The position numbers and the translations under genes are program-made. Below are positions 51,614 to 62,904 of a stretch of DNA of 64,000 bases, in pieces (the first letter of the stretch is position 1; every line of letters starts with the position of its first letter). This DNA is from Homalodisca vitripennis. Taxonomy: Eukaryota > Arthropoda > Insecta > Hemiptera > Cicadellidae. The stretch covers positions 27,327-91,326 of the forward strand of contig NW_025778018.1 in the NCBI RefSeq assembly GCF_021130785.1, given 5' to 3'. A model generated the notes under the pieces. The model had not been told where the DNA came from and searched no databases. It saw nothing but the letters and a program-made list of their open reading frames with translations.

Positions 51614-53026
51614 TTAAAATAATTTATCTCTTAATTCATATAACTCTTCTAATATTGAATTTATTTCATTTGAATGTGCTGTATTGCCCGCCTTTTGAGA
51701 AGCCAATAATATTCTCAACCTATCGACCAGTTCGTTAGGATCATCATAGTAAATTACATCAGGTTTTAAATTAGATAATATTATTCCACTGTCTGCCGCC
51801 GTTTCCTGGTGATTAATTTCATCTGTATAAGTGTTCATCATCATCATAGAATTTGCTTTTCTTTTCTTAAATATTGGAAAATTATTATTATTATCTTTGT
51901 TTGACTGTGATTTTGTTTTTTCTAAAGAAGAAAAATTAGACAATACTATTCCACTACCTGAGGCCGCTTGTTGTTGTTGTTGTTGTTGATTACCACTTTC
52001 ATCGGTATTAGTGGTCTTCGTAGATTTCGGTTTTCTTCTCTTTAATAATCGAGAAATAATATTTTTATACTTGATGCCTCTATTTGATCTTATTTTTCCT
52101 GAAGACGAATAATTAGATTTATGTACATTGGTTTGCATTATAATTAAATAATAGTTTTCTAAATCATCTTCAGAATAAATATATGCATTAAGATTATTCA
52201 TAAATATTAATTCATAAAGTCCTCGTGTTCCTTCATATCGTATTCCATCAATAATTAAATCATCACCGTCAATATCTACAAGTTTATCACCGATTTTCCA
52301 AGAATCACCTTCAACATGTAACCCGTAATTATGATCTATATGTTTAGTGCCTGTTATTAATTTAGAAAAATATTCTTTGGCTATTTTACCTGTAAAATTT
52401 TTATCAATATAATATTTAGCAAGTTGTTTTCCTTCGGGTGTTTTTAATAATTCCTCACCCGTAGGCCGGGTTTGATATATTTTTTCAAAAACGTCTGATC
52501 TTGCTGGAGTAACAGCAGTTGTTGTTGTTGTTGTTGTTTCCATTTCTTCTTCCTCTTCATCCGTTCCAACTGTTTCCATATCACTGTTATCATCATTCGG
52601 AATTTGAGTTGCTCCTCTTTTAGATTTTGGAATGTCTAAAGTACCATCATCGTATTCATAATCACTTTCAAAATCATGTTTTGTTGGTAGATTAATTTTC
52701 TGTTTTCTTTTTAAACCCTGAGGAGGATTTACAACTCGTAATTTTACAGGAACCGAATCAGATTCAATTTCGTTTTCAAATAATTTTCGTTTCCGTTCAA
52801 TTCTTTTAGTATTATCTTGTTCTTGTTCTTGTTGTTCTTCTTTTATTAGTTGTTTTAACGGTTCTGATTCAGGTTTCAATTGTTTTTCCCACAATTCTTC
52901 CGTGTCAAATTGTTCTCGTTCAATCGATCTATGTTTATTTTTTATATTTTTTCTTAATTTATGTATTTCTTTAACCACATCGTCTTTTGTTTTGTTTTGA
53001 AACCAAGAATCATCAAATTTCTCCAT
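51614..53026 (-). CDS. DUF8207-like virion protein, element 2 (470 aa)
   Basis: Charged coiled N terminus, then acidic and Thr-rich linkers. The domain about residues 225-300 contains YGLHVEGDSWKIGD, DDLIIDGIRYEGTRGLYEL and YSEDDLENY, matching residues 135-205 of the element 1 fusion protein. Poly-Gln follows, and two copies of a short unit, GSGIVLSNF and DSGIILSNL (about residues 362 and 420). A final helical segment PNELVDRLRILLASQKAG parallels the LTKLDGIINYIYAQEKAG segment of element 1, so the homology covers everything except the PLA2. Confidence 0.65.
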   Translation of the reverse strand: MEKFDDSWFQNKTKDDVVKEIHKLRKNIKNKHRSIEREQFDTEELWEKQLKPESEPLKQLIKEEQQEQEQDNTKRIERKRKLFENEIESDSVPVKLRVVNPPQGLKRKQKINLPTKHDFESDYEYDDGTLDIPKSKRGATQIPNDDNSDMETVGTDEEEEEMETTTTTTTAVTPARSDVFEKIYQTRPTGEELLKTPEGKQLAKYYIDKNFTGKIAKEYFSKLITGTKHIDHNYGLHVEGDSWKIGDKLVDIDGDDLIIDGIRYEGTRGLYELIFMNNLNAYIYSEDDLENYYLIIMQTNVHKSNYSSSGKIRSNRGIKYKNIISRLLKRRKPKSTKTTNTDESGNQQQQQQQAASGSGIVLSNFSSLEKTKSQSNKDNNNNFPIFKKRKANSMMMMNTYTDEINHQETAADSGIILSNLKPDVIYYDDPNELVDRLRILLASQKAGNTAHSNEINSILEELYELRDKLF

Positions 53027-53088
53027 GATGTTAACTCAACAAAACGTGTGACTACAATAATGAAATTCTTGCTAGTTTGTAGCTTTTA

Positions 53089-53796
53089 TTAAAATCCTGT
53101 TATAAAAATATCAAAACCCGAACGATAACGTCCATTATTTAAACTTCTATCTTTGTCAATCACTACAAATTTATTTTTCCCTCGATTCCATACTTTGATA
53201 CACATTTCTTTGAACTGTTCAAATGACATGTCTATATTTACATGATCATTATATACATGGTGTACATTTTTATCATCTTGTTTAAATAGTATTATCAAGT
53301 TTGCATTATCTCGTACTAATTGTTTTGGTATAAAACTGTATGTTTGACAAATATAAAAAGTGTCAATCTTACAATGACGTCCCATTGCAAAATAATTTTT
53401 TATGTTTTTCTGTCCATCGCAAATAACATCGTCAAAAATCATAATTGAATACGGTTTAATTTCACTAGGAAATGGAACCTCATCTTTATCAGAGAAAGGA
53501 AAATATCCTACTCCACTTATATTGTCCAATACACATTGTAAAAATTTATACTTTTGTTGAAATAAAGATTTTGAAAAAATATAAACATTAGAAAAAAATA
53601 ATCCTTTTGACGAAAATAATAAGTTTAAAACTAAATTAGTTTTACCGCAGTTAGAAGGACCGCATATTATACATCTTATTGTATCAGGTAGTAAATCACC
53701 GTGTCGTTTACTTTTTTGCATTTCACCAGAATTTCCTTCTACTAACTTATCCAAATTTAATATCGGTAACTGAACAGTTTGTTTAATAAATTTCAT
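53089..53796 (-). CDS. FtsK/HerA-type packaging ATPase, element 2
   Basis: 235 aa with Walker A GPSNCGKT near residue 46-53 and Walker B SIMIFDDVI near 122. FAMGRHCKIDTFYICQTYS follows, and then LVRDNANLIILFKQDD. The blocks are collinear with the element 1 ATPase. It overlaps the stop of the integrase gene by 4 bp, so the two are expressed from adjoining frames. Intact. Confidence 0.87.
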   Translation of the reverse strand: MKFIKQTVQLPILNLDKLVEGNSGEMQKSKRHGDLLPDTIRCIICGPSNCGKTNLVLNLLFSSKGLFFSNVYIFSKSLFQQKYKFLQCVLDNISGVGYFPFSDKDEVPFPSEIKPYSIMIFDDVICDGQKNIKNYFAMGRHCKIDTFYICQTYSFIPKQLVRDNANLIILFKQDDKNVHHVYNDHVNIDMSFEQFKEMCIKVWNRGKNKFVVIDKDRSLNNGRYRSGFDIFITGF

Positions 53797-54716
53797 TTTA
53801 CCAGCTCTTCTTTACTAATCCAACTGTCGTGTGATTCATCGAATCCTAGCCAGCGTACTAAAACTTTATCACCTTTACGTCTTATTATCTTTTCTATCAA
53901 ATAAATATCGTTAAATTTAGTTTTACTTAATTCTTGTTGATAAAATCCACCTTGTACTATTTCTCCTCTATCGTTTTTCAAAATGTAAGTAACAGGAAAT
54001 GTGGATTGTACTTTCCATATTGTATAAATTTCATTGCTCCATTTTGGTAAATAACCTTTTGCAAAAATATTACGAACTCTGCTTATTCTGACTCGATCAC
54101 CAACCTTAAATGATTGTTTCAGGTAAAATGTTTTTCTTGCATTTATAATTCTAGTTAATACTTTTCTTTCATTTTTACTATTAACTTCAATTGGTCTCAT
54201 TCCTATTGTTCGGTGTACGGTATTATTATATTGTTTTACCAAATTAGGTAAAATATTTAGCCAACAATAGTTACCTTGTACACTAAACGAAATCCACATT
54301 TTATTTTTCAATGTGCGATTCCAACGTTCTACGATGCTTGCTTTTAAATCAGAGAAAGATTTATAATGATTGATATTATATTTATTGAATAAAGATTGAA
54401 CTTTCACATTAAACCATTCTTTTCCCGCATCAGTTTGAATATGTTTCATTGGAAATTTGGATAAAATCGGGTCTAATGCTAGCGCAACATCAGTAGCGCT
54501 TTTTGATTTTAACGGAACAGCTATTGCAAATTTGGAAAAACAATTAATCATTGTCATTATATATTTATAACCTTTATTACATTTAGAATAAGGTATCATT
54601 TCAACTAAATCCGCTTGATATAAGTCTTTTAATCCCTTCAATTCTACATATCGTCGAGGAAAATTTTTACGCGCTTGTCTGTGCAGTTCTTTTGCTATTT
54701 CCTCTTTTACACTCAT
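53793..54716 (-). CDS. Polinton integrase (rve family) with C-terminal chromodomain
   Basis: 307 aa. The catalytic triad is visible as D in YQADLVEM, D in HIQTDAGKEW and E in SIVERWNRTL, in the D,D-35-E layout of retroviral-type integrases. The C-terminal YLIEKIIRRKGDKVLVRWLG...SW is a chromodomain, usual in Polintons and some Ty3/Gypsy integrases. It inserts the linear element, giving 6-bp duplications. The frame is open, so it may be the only intact integrase in this window. Confidence 0.93.
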   Translation of the reverse strand: MSVKEEIAKELHRQARKNFPRRYVELKGLKDLYQADLVEMIPYSKCNKGYKYIMTMINCFSKFAIAVPLKSKSATDVALALDPILSKFPMKHIQTDAGKEWFNVKVQSLFNKYNINHYKSFSDLKASIVERWNRTLKNKMWISFSVQGNYCWLNILPNLVKQYNNTVHRTIGMRPIEVNSKNERKVLTRIINARKTFYLKQSFKVGDRVRISRVRNIFAKGYLPKWSNEIYTIWKVQSTFPVTYILKNDRGEIVQGGFYQQELSKTKFNDIYLIEKIIRRKGDKVLVRWLGFDESHDSWISKEELVK

Positions 54717-54894
54717 AGCTGATATGAAAAAGTAAATAACACTATTTTATATTTATAAAGAATAAGTGCAAGGTAAATAAAAAGAAAACATTTTTTTTTC
54801 AAAAGCACACACACATTTATTTATTTACTATACACAATTTTCACCATAATTACAAAAGTAACAGTCCTTTATTTTCGGTTGTGGACCATCATTT

Positions 54895-55620
54895 TCACAA
54901 AGTCTGGGGAAAAAAATGCTCTTGACAACGTAGTGATTTTAATATGTCCTTGTCGTTTTTCAAATAAACTGGTAACTTATCATAAATACAATCAATGTTA
55001 ACAATGTGATTTAATATATATTCTTTTGGTAGATATTCTAATTGATCTTTTGACAAATTTGTGTAACCAATTGTGGAACAAAGTTTGATTGCTGTATTAA
55101 TTTTTTCCAAATTTTCCTTAACATATTTTGTATTCTTCCACCAATTTAAAATTGCATGTACATTTATATATGCGCAATTTGATGAATTATGACTAAACAC
55201 ACATGGTTTCAATATATCTACATTCATTTGTTTTCTTAAATTACATAAACTAGGACAATTGAGATTTTCAAGATTAATTACTTCAACATTGAATTCGGAT
55301 AGCAATTTTTTTGTAAACGTTTCTTTTTCAGTGCCTTTTACATAAATTTTACCTTGTATTTTTATATTTTTAAAAACGTCTTTCAATTCAGAATAGTGTT
55401 TAACACCAGAACTCCATTGTAAACCGTGATGTTGTTTCTCTAACCAGTTGACTTGTTTTTGTAAATGTGTAGGGAGATTGTTAAAATTACATGTAGTTAA
55501 CTGCAATGAAACAACTGCAGTTGGTACACTTGCTCGTCCGTTGATATTAGAGCAAGCTCTTTTATGACAAAATCGTTGATAATGTTTTTGAATCCTTGAA
55601 AGTCCAGTATAAACTCCATC
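54895..55620 (-). CDS. Unclassified Polinton accessory protein (3' exon)
   Basis: From 55620 the frame is open to 54895 and continues upstream only to a splice-acceptor-like TTTTGTTTTATAG on the minus strand, so a 5' exon is expected. A methionine at 55506 could be an alternative start. Visible phrases are HLQKQVNWLEKQHHGLQW, KIYVKGTEKETFTKKLL, NCPSLCNLRKQM and FSHNSSNCAYINVHAILNWW. Similar proteins occur in insect Polintons as I recall. The alternating strand-helix pattern and conserved His/Cys could be a nuclease fold, but I cannot assign one. Confidence 0.55.
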   Translation of the reverse strand, partial: DGVYTGLSRIQKHYQRFCHKRACSNINGRASVPTAVVSLQLTTCNFNNLPTHLQKQVNWLEKQHHGLQWSSGVKHYSELKDVFKNIKIQGKIYVKGTEKETFTKKLLSEFNVEVINLENLNCPSLCNLRKQMNVDILKPCVFSHNSSNCAYINVHAILNWWKNTKYVKENLEKINTAIKLCSTIGYTNLSKDQLEYLPKEYILNHIVNIDCIYDKLPVYLKNDKDILKSLRCQEHFFPQTL

Positions 55621-55650
55621 CTATAAAACAAAAAATTAAAATAATATATT

Positions 55651-55866
55651 TTAAGTACTATATTGGTAATTTAATCTCTTCCAAAATTCACCATCAATAG
55701 TATTAATTTGTTTTTTAAATTCAGTCCATTTATCAAGATCCATATAAGCGAAATTATGTTTATTATCTTTATTTACAATACAAATTTGAACTTGGTTTTG
55801 CCAGCCGCTAACAACTACTTTCATATCTCCTGTAACAATAAAAGTTTTACTGTAAGAATACTCCAT
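55651..55866 (-). CDS. Small PC4-like protein A (71 aa)
   Basis: TGDMKVVVSGWQNQVQICIV strands are followed by YMDLDKWTEFKKQINTID, a final helix with W-x-x-[FL]-K-x-x-I. This resembles the single-stranded-DNA-binding transcription coactivator PC4 (strands, then a kinked helix with LxLExWxxLK). The related 56856-57080 protein has the same layout. The assignment is by pattern only. Confidence 0.4.
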   Translation of the reverse strand: MEYSYSKTFIVTGDMKVVVSGWQNQVQICIVNKDNKHNFAYMDLDKWTEFKKQINTIDGEFWKRLNYQYST

Positions 55867-55914
55867 ATTACCTGTTCAGTTCAACAAGTAGAATGAATAT
55901 GAAACTGAATATTA

Positions 55915-56448
55915 TCACTCAAGCATATTTAACCAATAACAGTAGCAGTTCATTGAAACTAAAAAACCAACTACATTTTGATTTTCTTTAAGTAACCATA
56001 TTAAATCGTTAAATTTTTGAAAAGTGATGTTATTTATTGGAAGATTTTTATATATTGATACATAACAATAATCATTGTGTTCTGAAAAATCTATAATTCT
56101 AAGATTATCATAAAAATTGACTCTCAAAAAATCTATTGTAACACTTCGTAATATATTAATATCTAATAATCTAGAAAGACTAAATTCAGTATCACCTACA
56201 AATATTGCATAATTTGTAATACACCCATCCTCAACATAACAATTTCCCTTTTTATAAAATATATGTAACCATTTATGTAAATGATTACCTACGTAAGCTA
56301 CAAAATCTGAAGAAATTTGATGTGAATAAATTTGACCCAAATACAATCTAGATGCATAAAAAGAAACTACATGCACACAATCTTTATTTAAAGTTTTATT
56401 AAGAATAACATTACTTTTCCAAGAAAATATTGCATGTTTTTTTTTCAA
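55915..56448 (-). CDS. Hypothetical protein, 177 aa
   Basis: Aromatic and hydrophobic, no Met-proximal signal peptide. The final segment NITFQKFNDLIWLLKENQNVV again has an x-x-F-x-x-[LF]-x-x-L-[IL] helix like the two small neighbours, so it may be a diverged larger member. Otherwise unrecognised. The start could be spliced. Confidence 0.45.
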   Translation of the reverse strand: MKKKHAIFSWKSNVILNKTLNKDCVHVVSFYASRLYLGQIYSHQISSDFVAYVGNHLHKWLHIFYKKGNCYVEDGCITNYAIFVGDTEFSLSRLLDINILRSVTIDFLRVNFYDNLRIIDFSEHNDYCYVSIYKNLPINNITFQKFNDLIWLLKENQNVVGFLVSMNCYCYWLNMLE

Positions 56449-56627
56449 TACAGTGTTCTTTACAAAATAGATACCAAAAATAATCGTTTTCTATAAAATA
56501 AACATCTTCATATGAAAGGTTAAGCAATATTTTAAATTTTAACTCAAGTGGAAGTGAAGAAATATAATGGTTTATTAAATCACTCATTACTGTTCACAAA
56601 GTTGGCGACCTTGAGACGGTATAAGTT

Positions 56628-56804
56628 TCACAACTCGTCTTTCATTAACACACACATGAAAGTTTTCCACTCACGTTGCACTTGGTTTTTTTTCAAAATT
56701 GATTTAAACACTTCTTCAAATTCAGCTATTCTTTTTCTAAAACGATCTCTGTCTCTTGCAATTTGTTCCCATTCGGATTTTCTATCTTCATACTCATCTA
56801 ACAT
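56628..56804 (-). CDS. Short charged coiled-coil protein (58 aa)
   Basis: The frame starts MLDEYEDRKSEWEQIARD and ends CVLMKDEL. It is highly charged and helical with heptad-like spacing. It fits between two small minus-strand genes in the same orientation. No family recognised; evidence is limited to position and composition. Confidence 0.35.
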   Translation of the reverse strand: MLDEYEDRKSEWEQIARDRDRFRKRIAEFEEVFKSILKKNQVQREWKTFMCVLMKDEL

Positions 56805-56855
56805 ATAACATTTACTGACTACAGGATTGGAAAATGATACTGTTCTATAATCAAG

Positions 56856-57080
56856 TCAATCAGTTATATCTTCATCATCATCATTGAAATTATTATGTCT
56901 CAATCTAAATTCAGTATCAATAACAGAAAAATATTTTTTAAACTTTTTCCAATTATCAATATCTAATATAAAAGTTTGATTGTTTAATTCTAAAACAACT
57001 TTTGTTTTATTTAAATGTTCTCGCACAAAAACTTTAAAAACATTGGTAAGTTGAAATAGCCTTTCTTTAGGAAGTTCCAT
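56856..57080 (-). CDS. Small PC4-like protein B (74 aa)
   Basis: KTKVVLELNNQTFILDIDNWKKFKKYF followed by an acidic C terminus NDDDEDITD. The DIDNWKKFKKYFSVIDTEF helix aligns with DLDKWTEFKKQINTIDGEF of protein A, so the two are paralogues. It is the first gene inside the right TIR. Confidence 0.4.
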   Translation of the reverse strand: MELPKERLFQLTNVFKVFVREHLNKTKVVLELNNQTFILDIDNWKKFKKYFSVIDTEFRLRHNNFNDDDEDITD

Positions 57081-57344
57081 ATTTAATTACCTGTATTAAC
57101 ACACACACACACAAACTAAATAATCACTTTATGAAATGTTGTTCGTTACTAATGATTTCGTTCACAAATAACTCGGTTTTATAGTAAAATTATGACGTCA
57201 ATAAAAAAAATATTCTTATGAATCATGATTTATATTAATTTTAACCAATCAAATTAATCCTATACTTATATAATAACATATTTTTAATCACCTGATATCT
57301 CTGGCGGATGTAAAGTACACATGTATTTCATATAGTGATGCAAC

Positions 57345-58072
57345 AAACAAGTTTGCACTGCGCGTGGCTTAATCACACTGGTATTTCCTATGCTAATGCA
57401 ACAAACAACCTGGCACTGCACGTGGCTGGTATTTCCTAGTCATGCGCGTTTACACTGCGCAATCACCTAAGTATTACATCATTACGCTAACACGTCACAG
57501 TTGTATGACGTACATAATAAGTAAACTACGTATAGCCAGGAGTTGTCACAGTTGTATGACGACTCAAGTGTTATGACGAAACGTTCTTACAACTGAAGGT
57601 CAAGGCTATTAAGTGACCTTGAAGTCCAAGGTCAAGGTCATCGGGTGACCTTGAAGTCCAAGGTCAAGGTCATCGGGTGACCTTGAGGTCCAAGGTCAAA
57701 GTCATAGTGTGACCTTGAAATCCAAAGTCAAGGTCATCGAATGGCGTTGAAGGTCATTGACCTCTGGAGGTGGAGGGGGGCGAGGGGTCATTGACCTCTG
57801 TGGGCGAGGGGGTGGAGGGGGCGAGGGGTCATTGACCTCTGTGGGCGAGGGGGTGGAGGGGGGCGAGGGGTCAATGACCTCTGTGGGCGAGGGGGTGGAG
57901 GGGGGCGAGGGGTCATTGACCTCTGTGGGCGAGGGGGTGGAGGGGGGCGAGGGGTCATTGACCTCTGTGGGCGAGGGGGTGGAGGGGGGCGAGGGGTCAT
58001 TGACCTCTGTGTTGATGTTGTGTGACCTTGGCCGTGTAACGGTTGTCCTAGAACATACAATTTCTCTCTACT
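57345..58072 (-). repeat. Right TIR of element 2
   Basis: Inverted copy of 37760-38505, including the CACTGCGCGTGGCTTAATC block (57357-57376), the AAGGTCA block and about six 42-bp units. It has its own perfect inverted repeat AGGTCATTGACCT at 57751-57763. Confidence 0.9.
57751..58010 (-). repeat. 42-bp G-rich minisatellite (right TIR)
   Basis: On the plus strand the unit contains GGGCGAGGGGGTGGAGGGG, with many closely spaced G runs, and one GGTCATTGACCTC per unit. Reading frames through it are repeat artefacts. Confidence 0.9.
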
Positions 58073-58078
58073 CATACA

Positions 58079-61000
58079 TAAATATAATATTCAATAAATT
58101 TCACACCCAGGTTTAATATTCACTGAACCAACACGAGATACAGATGTATTTCCTTATCTCTTTGAGACGCAGCCTGAGGGATCTGTTAGCTTACTTCTCT
58201 TTGTATCCAGTCAGATGTGTCAAATATGGATTTGCTAAAATATTTGATTGAAATATTTGGACCGAATATTACATAGGCATCCGTGTATACGTCTTCTCAT
58301 GTAACTACAACATGATCGTACATTAGGAATGTATTAGTTCAAATATATTGTGTTTGCTTAGTGACAATACATTTAATTTACTTAATATAATCATACTATT
58401 TGCTATTCTTTGTTATTTGGCAATATTGAATTTGCTTACATCATTTGTGTGAGAGTATATCATAAATCTATCAAATTTTTATAAAATGTTATATTCATGT
58501 TTAGATTTTTATATCAGTCTTTAAATTTTTAGTTTAAGTAGATGGTCTAATACTAAATACTTTAAAGTCTAGTACTAACCTGGGCATCTCACTGTGGCCT
58601 GTGCTAGTGTGATTTGTGATTTTGATCCTCGTAGTTATGAGTTGTGCTCGAGATTTGTATCCTGTGCAGCTTTTTTGTATGTTAAACCACTTTCTTTTCC
58701 TTCTTTACTTCCTTTTGTTCTTTATTTATGTATGTATTAATACTTTCTCCACACGACAAAGAGGATAGATTTCAATCCTAGAAACGTTGTGTTATACTTT
58801 TGATAGCCTATAACGATGGAAAATGTCCGAATCATGATATCGTTTAAACCTTCCATCGTTAATAACTAACTTAACAATTACACTGTATCAAGCGCCGATA
58901 TACTATACAACTATTTATAGCAGCTTAATCATTGTATAAAAGATTGCTTGAAAAATTTGATTAGTAATTTTCTGTTCCAGCCTGTCAATAGAAAAAACAA
59001 TTTTGAATATATTATTAGAACTGTTCGAATTACTTGTAAGAAAAAAATATAACAATATTTACTTCACTATTAGTAATTTACTCTCAATAGTTATTCATAG
59101 CATTTTAAATACAGAGCAGAATTGTTTACTATTCGCTTGGAATTTGTGAGCTGTCACATCAGTGAATATAATCCACTTCTGGACCGGAAATTACACCGGA
59201 AGTGAATCAGAAATCAGATGAGATTTTGTGACAGTGAGTTTCACTGGTTCTGTTGGAGACGAAAAGTACGGAGACTCGACAGCTACTTTTTATACGTCTT
59301 GTGAAAGCTTCTCATCCTTTATTACAATATTTTTTTCATTTATTAAGCGAATAACTTCCAAATATAACATCTGAAATTGCTTGATTATAATATTTTTACT
59401 TATTCTTTTTATGCTTAAACTCAATTTCAGCACAGATTTATTTTTACGTTAAAACACCTCTCTATAAGATTACTAAGAAGTGAAAATCACTATATGGCTG
59501 TATTAAATCGAAATTGATCAATTTTGAAATTTTTAAATATATAAACACAAAACATTTAATAATTATTTAAATTTATCAGACTATTGATAATGGTAGTAAA
59601 AAGTAGCTATTCTATGATCGTATAGTTTGTTACCACACATGTTTTGATCACCAAGCTAGAAACAATAATGTATCAAAACAGATAATGAAAGAAAAATTGA
59701 TTTTATAACTTCTAAGTATGAGTGTTTAACTTGTTACTGGATTTAATTTTCTGGATTTAGATTGAGAATAACATATATCAATATTATGTATCAGTCAAGT
59801 ACTCCAGACAAGAGTTAATATGCAAGTATGACTGGAGTATATTGTTCATATATATGAGTTTATACCAAATAGGGTTCTAATAATCGGCCCTTTGACGTAA
59901 GTAAAATATTCACTAACGCTCAGCTAAATCACATGGAGTAACATGTCTCATCATCGAACTCAGTGTTATTCATATAGAGATGAAACATGTGAAAAATGTC
60001 AATTCGTTTACGAGGTATCGTGTGGACTTCCAGCCCCTCAAGTGTTAGGCTTCGCTAATGCTCAGGTAATAATTGTATATTATGTACATTGTATATTTGA
60101 TTAAAGTAAACATTTAGTGTATAATCTAGCAGATAATGAGATCTGAATATTTTTACATTACTAGTGATAAGTACGTTTGCGTTTGCTATAAAAGTGAAGG
60201 TATATTAAGTATCATTGATATTTACGTTTAAACGCGTCGTAAAATTCATTTACTCATTCACACTTAATATGGTAAATTATGAAAATATTACTATAACAAC
60301 ATCAAGACTTCGAATTCCAGGTGTTTCTTTAAACATACAATACTACAAATAGTATATTTTAATTTGGGTAGGTTTCAAATCACAAATAATGCTTAAGTTC
60401 AAAAAATAAAATGTTAAAAATAATGTAGTTTTTTTGTACAAACCCTTGAAATTTTGAAGTAAGTTGGTGTTAGTGTAATGATTATAAATATATTGGTCGT
60501 ATGCCATTATTCTTTCTAGATAAAAATCATTTCATACTAATTTAATTTTTTTGTTAAATGCATATATTTCATTCAAAACATAAAATGTGAATTTTATTTT
60601 GAATAAAGAAAAAGTTTACGTATGAACTTCAGCTATACATTTTTCATTTAATAGTATTAATAATTACTATTAAATGAAATAGGGACTTACCATATTTGGT
60701 AGCAAACTAATACCTCATAGAAATAAATTAATTGTTCTTTTATATGAATCTTAAAAATTATAGCACTAGAAGGAGGGGAATTTTTATTGTTAAATAGTAC
60801 AAAATATACAGTAAAATTAGTGTATTATAAGTAATTATAAGAGTTACGCTAAATTAAGCTGCAAACTTTGCTCTCTTCTCTAGTATTATTGAATATTTTC
60901 TACTTAGGAAAACAAAAAGAAATTAAGTAAGTGGTAGAAGTGGACTCGGAGTTGGCGAAGTTGGTCTTTTTACAACTGCTGAGTCCAACTTTGGCCCTTC

Positions 61001-62814
61001 AGTTTTCTTCTACGGCGAAGATTTCTAAAAGCCTTTAAGACTAAACACAATTAAGATAGCTTATGTTTTATAGTTCCATCTCATTGTTCCTCTTTTACGT
61101 GCTTGTAAAAAAAAAAAGAATTCAATTATTAAGCTATCAGAAAAAGGACAAACGCCACCTTATTGTTAATATTATATATTAAATCAACGCGATTCTCAGT
61201 AGGTAACTGCGGAAAAGTATGTTGTACATAGTGTGTTCACTCCACAGTATCGTAAAATACTCGTAATATGAATTAACTCACTCATTATATACAAAAAATA
61301 TTTGCTTCTGTTTGATGGAAAAACATTCACAACTTTGAAAATCACAATGTCTACTCTAATTAATTATCATAAGAAGCGACACAAACAGGGTGTTCCATCA
61401 TAAGCTGTTGAACAGGTCGCTTTCTGGTCATTACAATTTTATATTACTGCTATTACAAATAAAAATTCTTGTGAGCGTTCATTTTTAGTTAAATGCATAA
61501 TATGTGTAATTAGATAAAAGTTCTTTAAAAAGTAGATTGCAGAGGAAATTAATATTAATATAAAACTTCTTGTTTAGCGATCGCTAAAACTCTTTCCAAG
61601 GCTTTTGATATGTGGGAAAAGCAACTGGATGAGATTGGTTTGAAGAGTTTTCTTCAAACCAATATCATCTAGTTGTTCAGGGATATATGGAATCCGTCCT
61701 AGTAAATTGAGGGAATAAGGAGAGCATATATTGAGGTTGGCGTCAGTGATGCTAGGGCTCTTTATCCTTTTTATTTCATAGCTTAATGTAATATTATCAT
61801 ATGGATTTCGAATATGAAACTTCGTGGTTCTTTAGCCGCAAATTGTGATGTGGCATTGTACTATGAAGCCCTATCATTGAAGCCCTTTCATTTGAGGAGT
61901 CTGATCTTTTTTATGATCACAACTCATTTTACTTAACGAGAGGTAGATTATTACTCCTTTGTTGCAGTCATGGATTAACGAGATAGTACAGAATGCAAAT
62001 ACTGGTACTCATTCATAATTTAATTGTATAGAATGATCTCAGAGATGATACGTTTATAATTTTCTTTTTGCGACACCCCACTGGCAATCCTAGAACATGG
62101 TAGATCAATAACAATTGCATCCCAACATACCTCAAAGGTTTTACAAACATTTTGCTGCTCCTATTAAAATCCCATACACCTCTATGTTTGAGGGCATGTG
62201 AAATGCTTAACTGTCATCCCAGGATTCGGTAACGGTTTCGGACAATTCCCACATCAAAACAAAAATCTAAGTTAGAAAAGACAATACAGTCAGTTGCTTT
62301 TCTGGAACTAAGACATAAAAGGCTATAAGTAGATATTACAAATTGTGTGTAGAAGATGCTATAACGACTCTGAATATTGTAATATGAGTTTTCATATGAA
62401 TTGTAAACTCTAGAGAGAATGCTATTCTCTAAAATAAACATCTTATGAACAAGAGACAAATTAAGTAATGTTATATTAAATATATGCTCTATTATTTTAG
62501 ATATAATCAATTAGGTTATCACGGAAAGACTGAGCTTAAAACCTACTTGTTTACTTCAATCAAAATAAGTTTAGAAATAAAAGACTTCCTCATATAAGTA
62601 AAAATAACAACCGTCTATAGCAAAAATTATAGATTAAAAAATTTACTTAATGGCCCCACCAAGATGTCTTTAGTACAATGACTATAAACTGTAAAAGTGT
62701 TATTAAATCTGCTGAAATTATATTCACGTACTGAGTAAACTCAGGCTGGCCAAATGCTTTACCAACTGTTATATTATTTCTTGTGTTAATCGTGTTTAAC
62801 CAAATTACATAATG

Positions 62815-62818
<4 letters not shown>
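58079..62818. other. Host DNA, no gene seen
   Basis: AT-rich with no supported coding sequence. It holds a short perfect inverted repeat near 60644-60681 (TTTCATTTAATAGTA arms) and the hairpin at 61622-61675. Confidence 0.65.
61622..61675. repeat. Imperfect 25-bp inverted repeat with 4-base loop
   Basis: Arms CAACTGGATGAGATTGG... and ...CCAATATCATCTAGTTG pair with two mismatches around a GTTT loop. The loop is short for a microRNA precursor; a transposon footprint is as likely. Confidence 0.4.

Positions 62819-62901
<83 letters not shown>
62819..62901. repeat. (TA)n microsatellite
   Basis: An uninterrupted TA dinucleotide run of about 82 bp. Confidence 0.97.

Positions 62902-62904
<3 letters not shown>

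Larger units (their letters stand above)
37760..58072. mobile_element. Element 2: Maverick/Polinton, 20313 bp, with nested hAT-like insertion
   Basis: The left end AGTAGAGAGAAATTGT (37760) is inverted at the right end (...CTCTCTACT, 58072). Exact 6-bp duplications CATACA lie at 37754-37759 and 58073-58078. The AG...CT termini, long TIRs, protein-primed PolB, rve integrase with chromodomain, packaging ATPase, adenain, and major and minor capsid genes define a Maverick/Polinton. Without the nested 3458-bp insert and one copy of its 8-bp duplication the element is about 16.8 kb. PolB and adenain are broken; most other right-arm genes are open. Confidence 0.95.
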
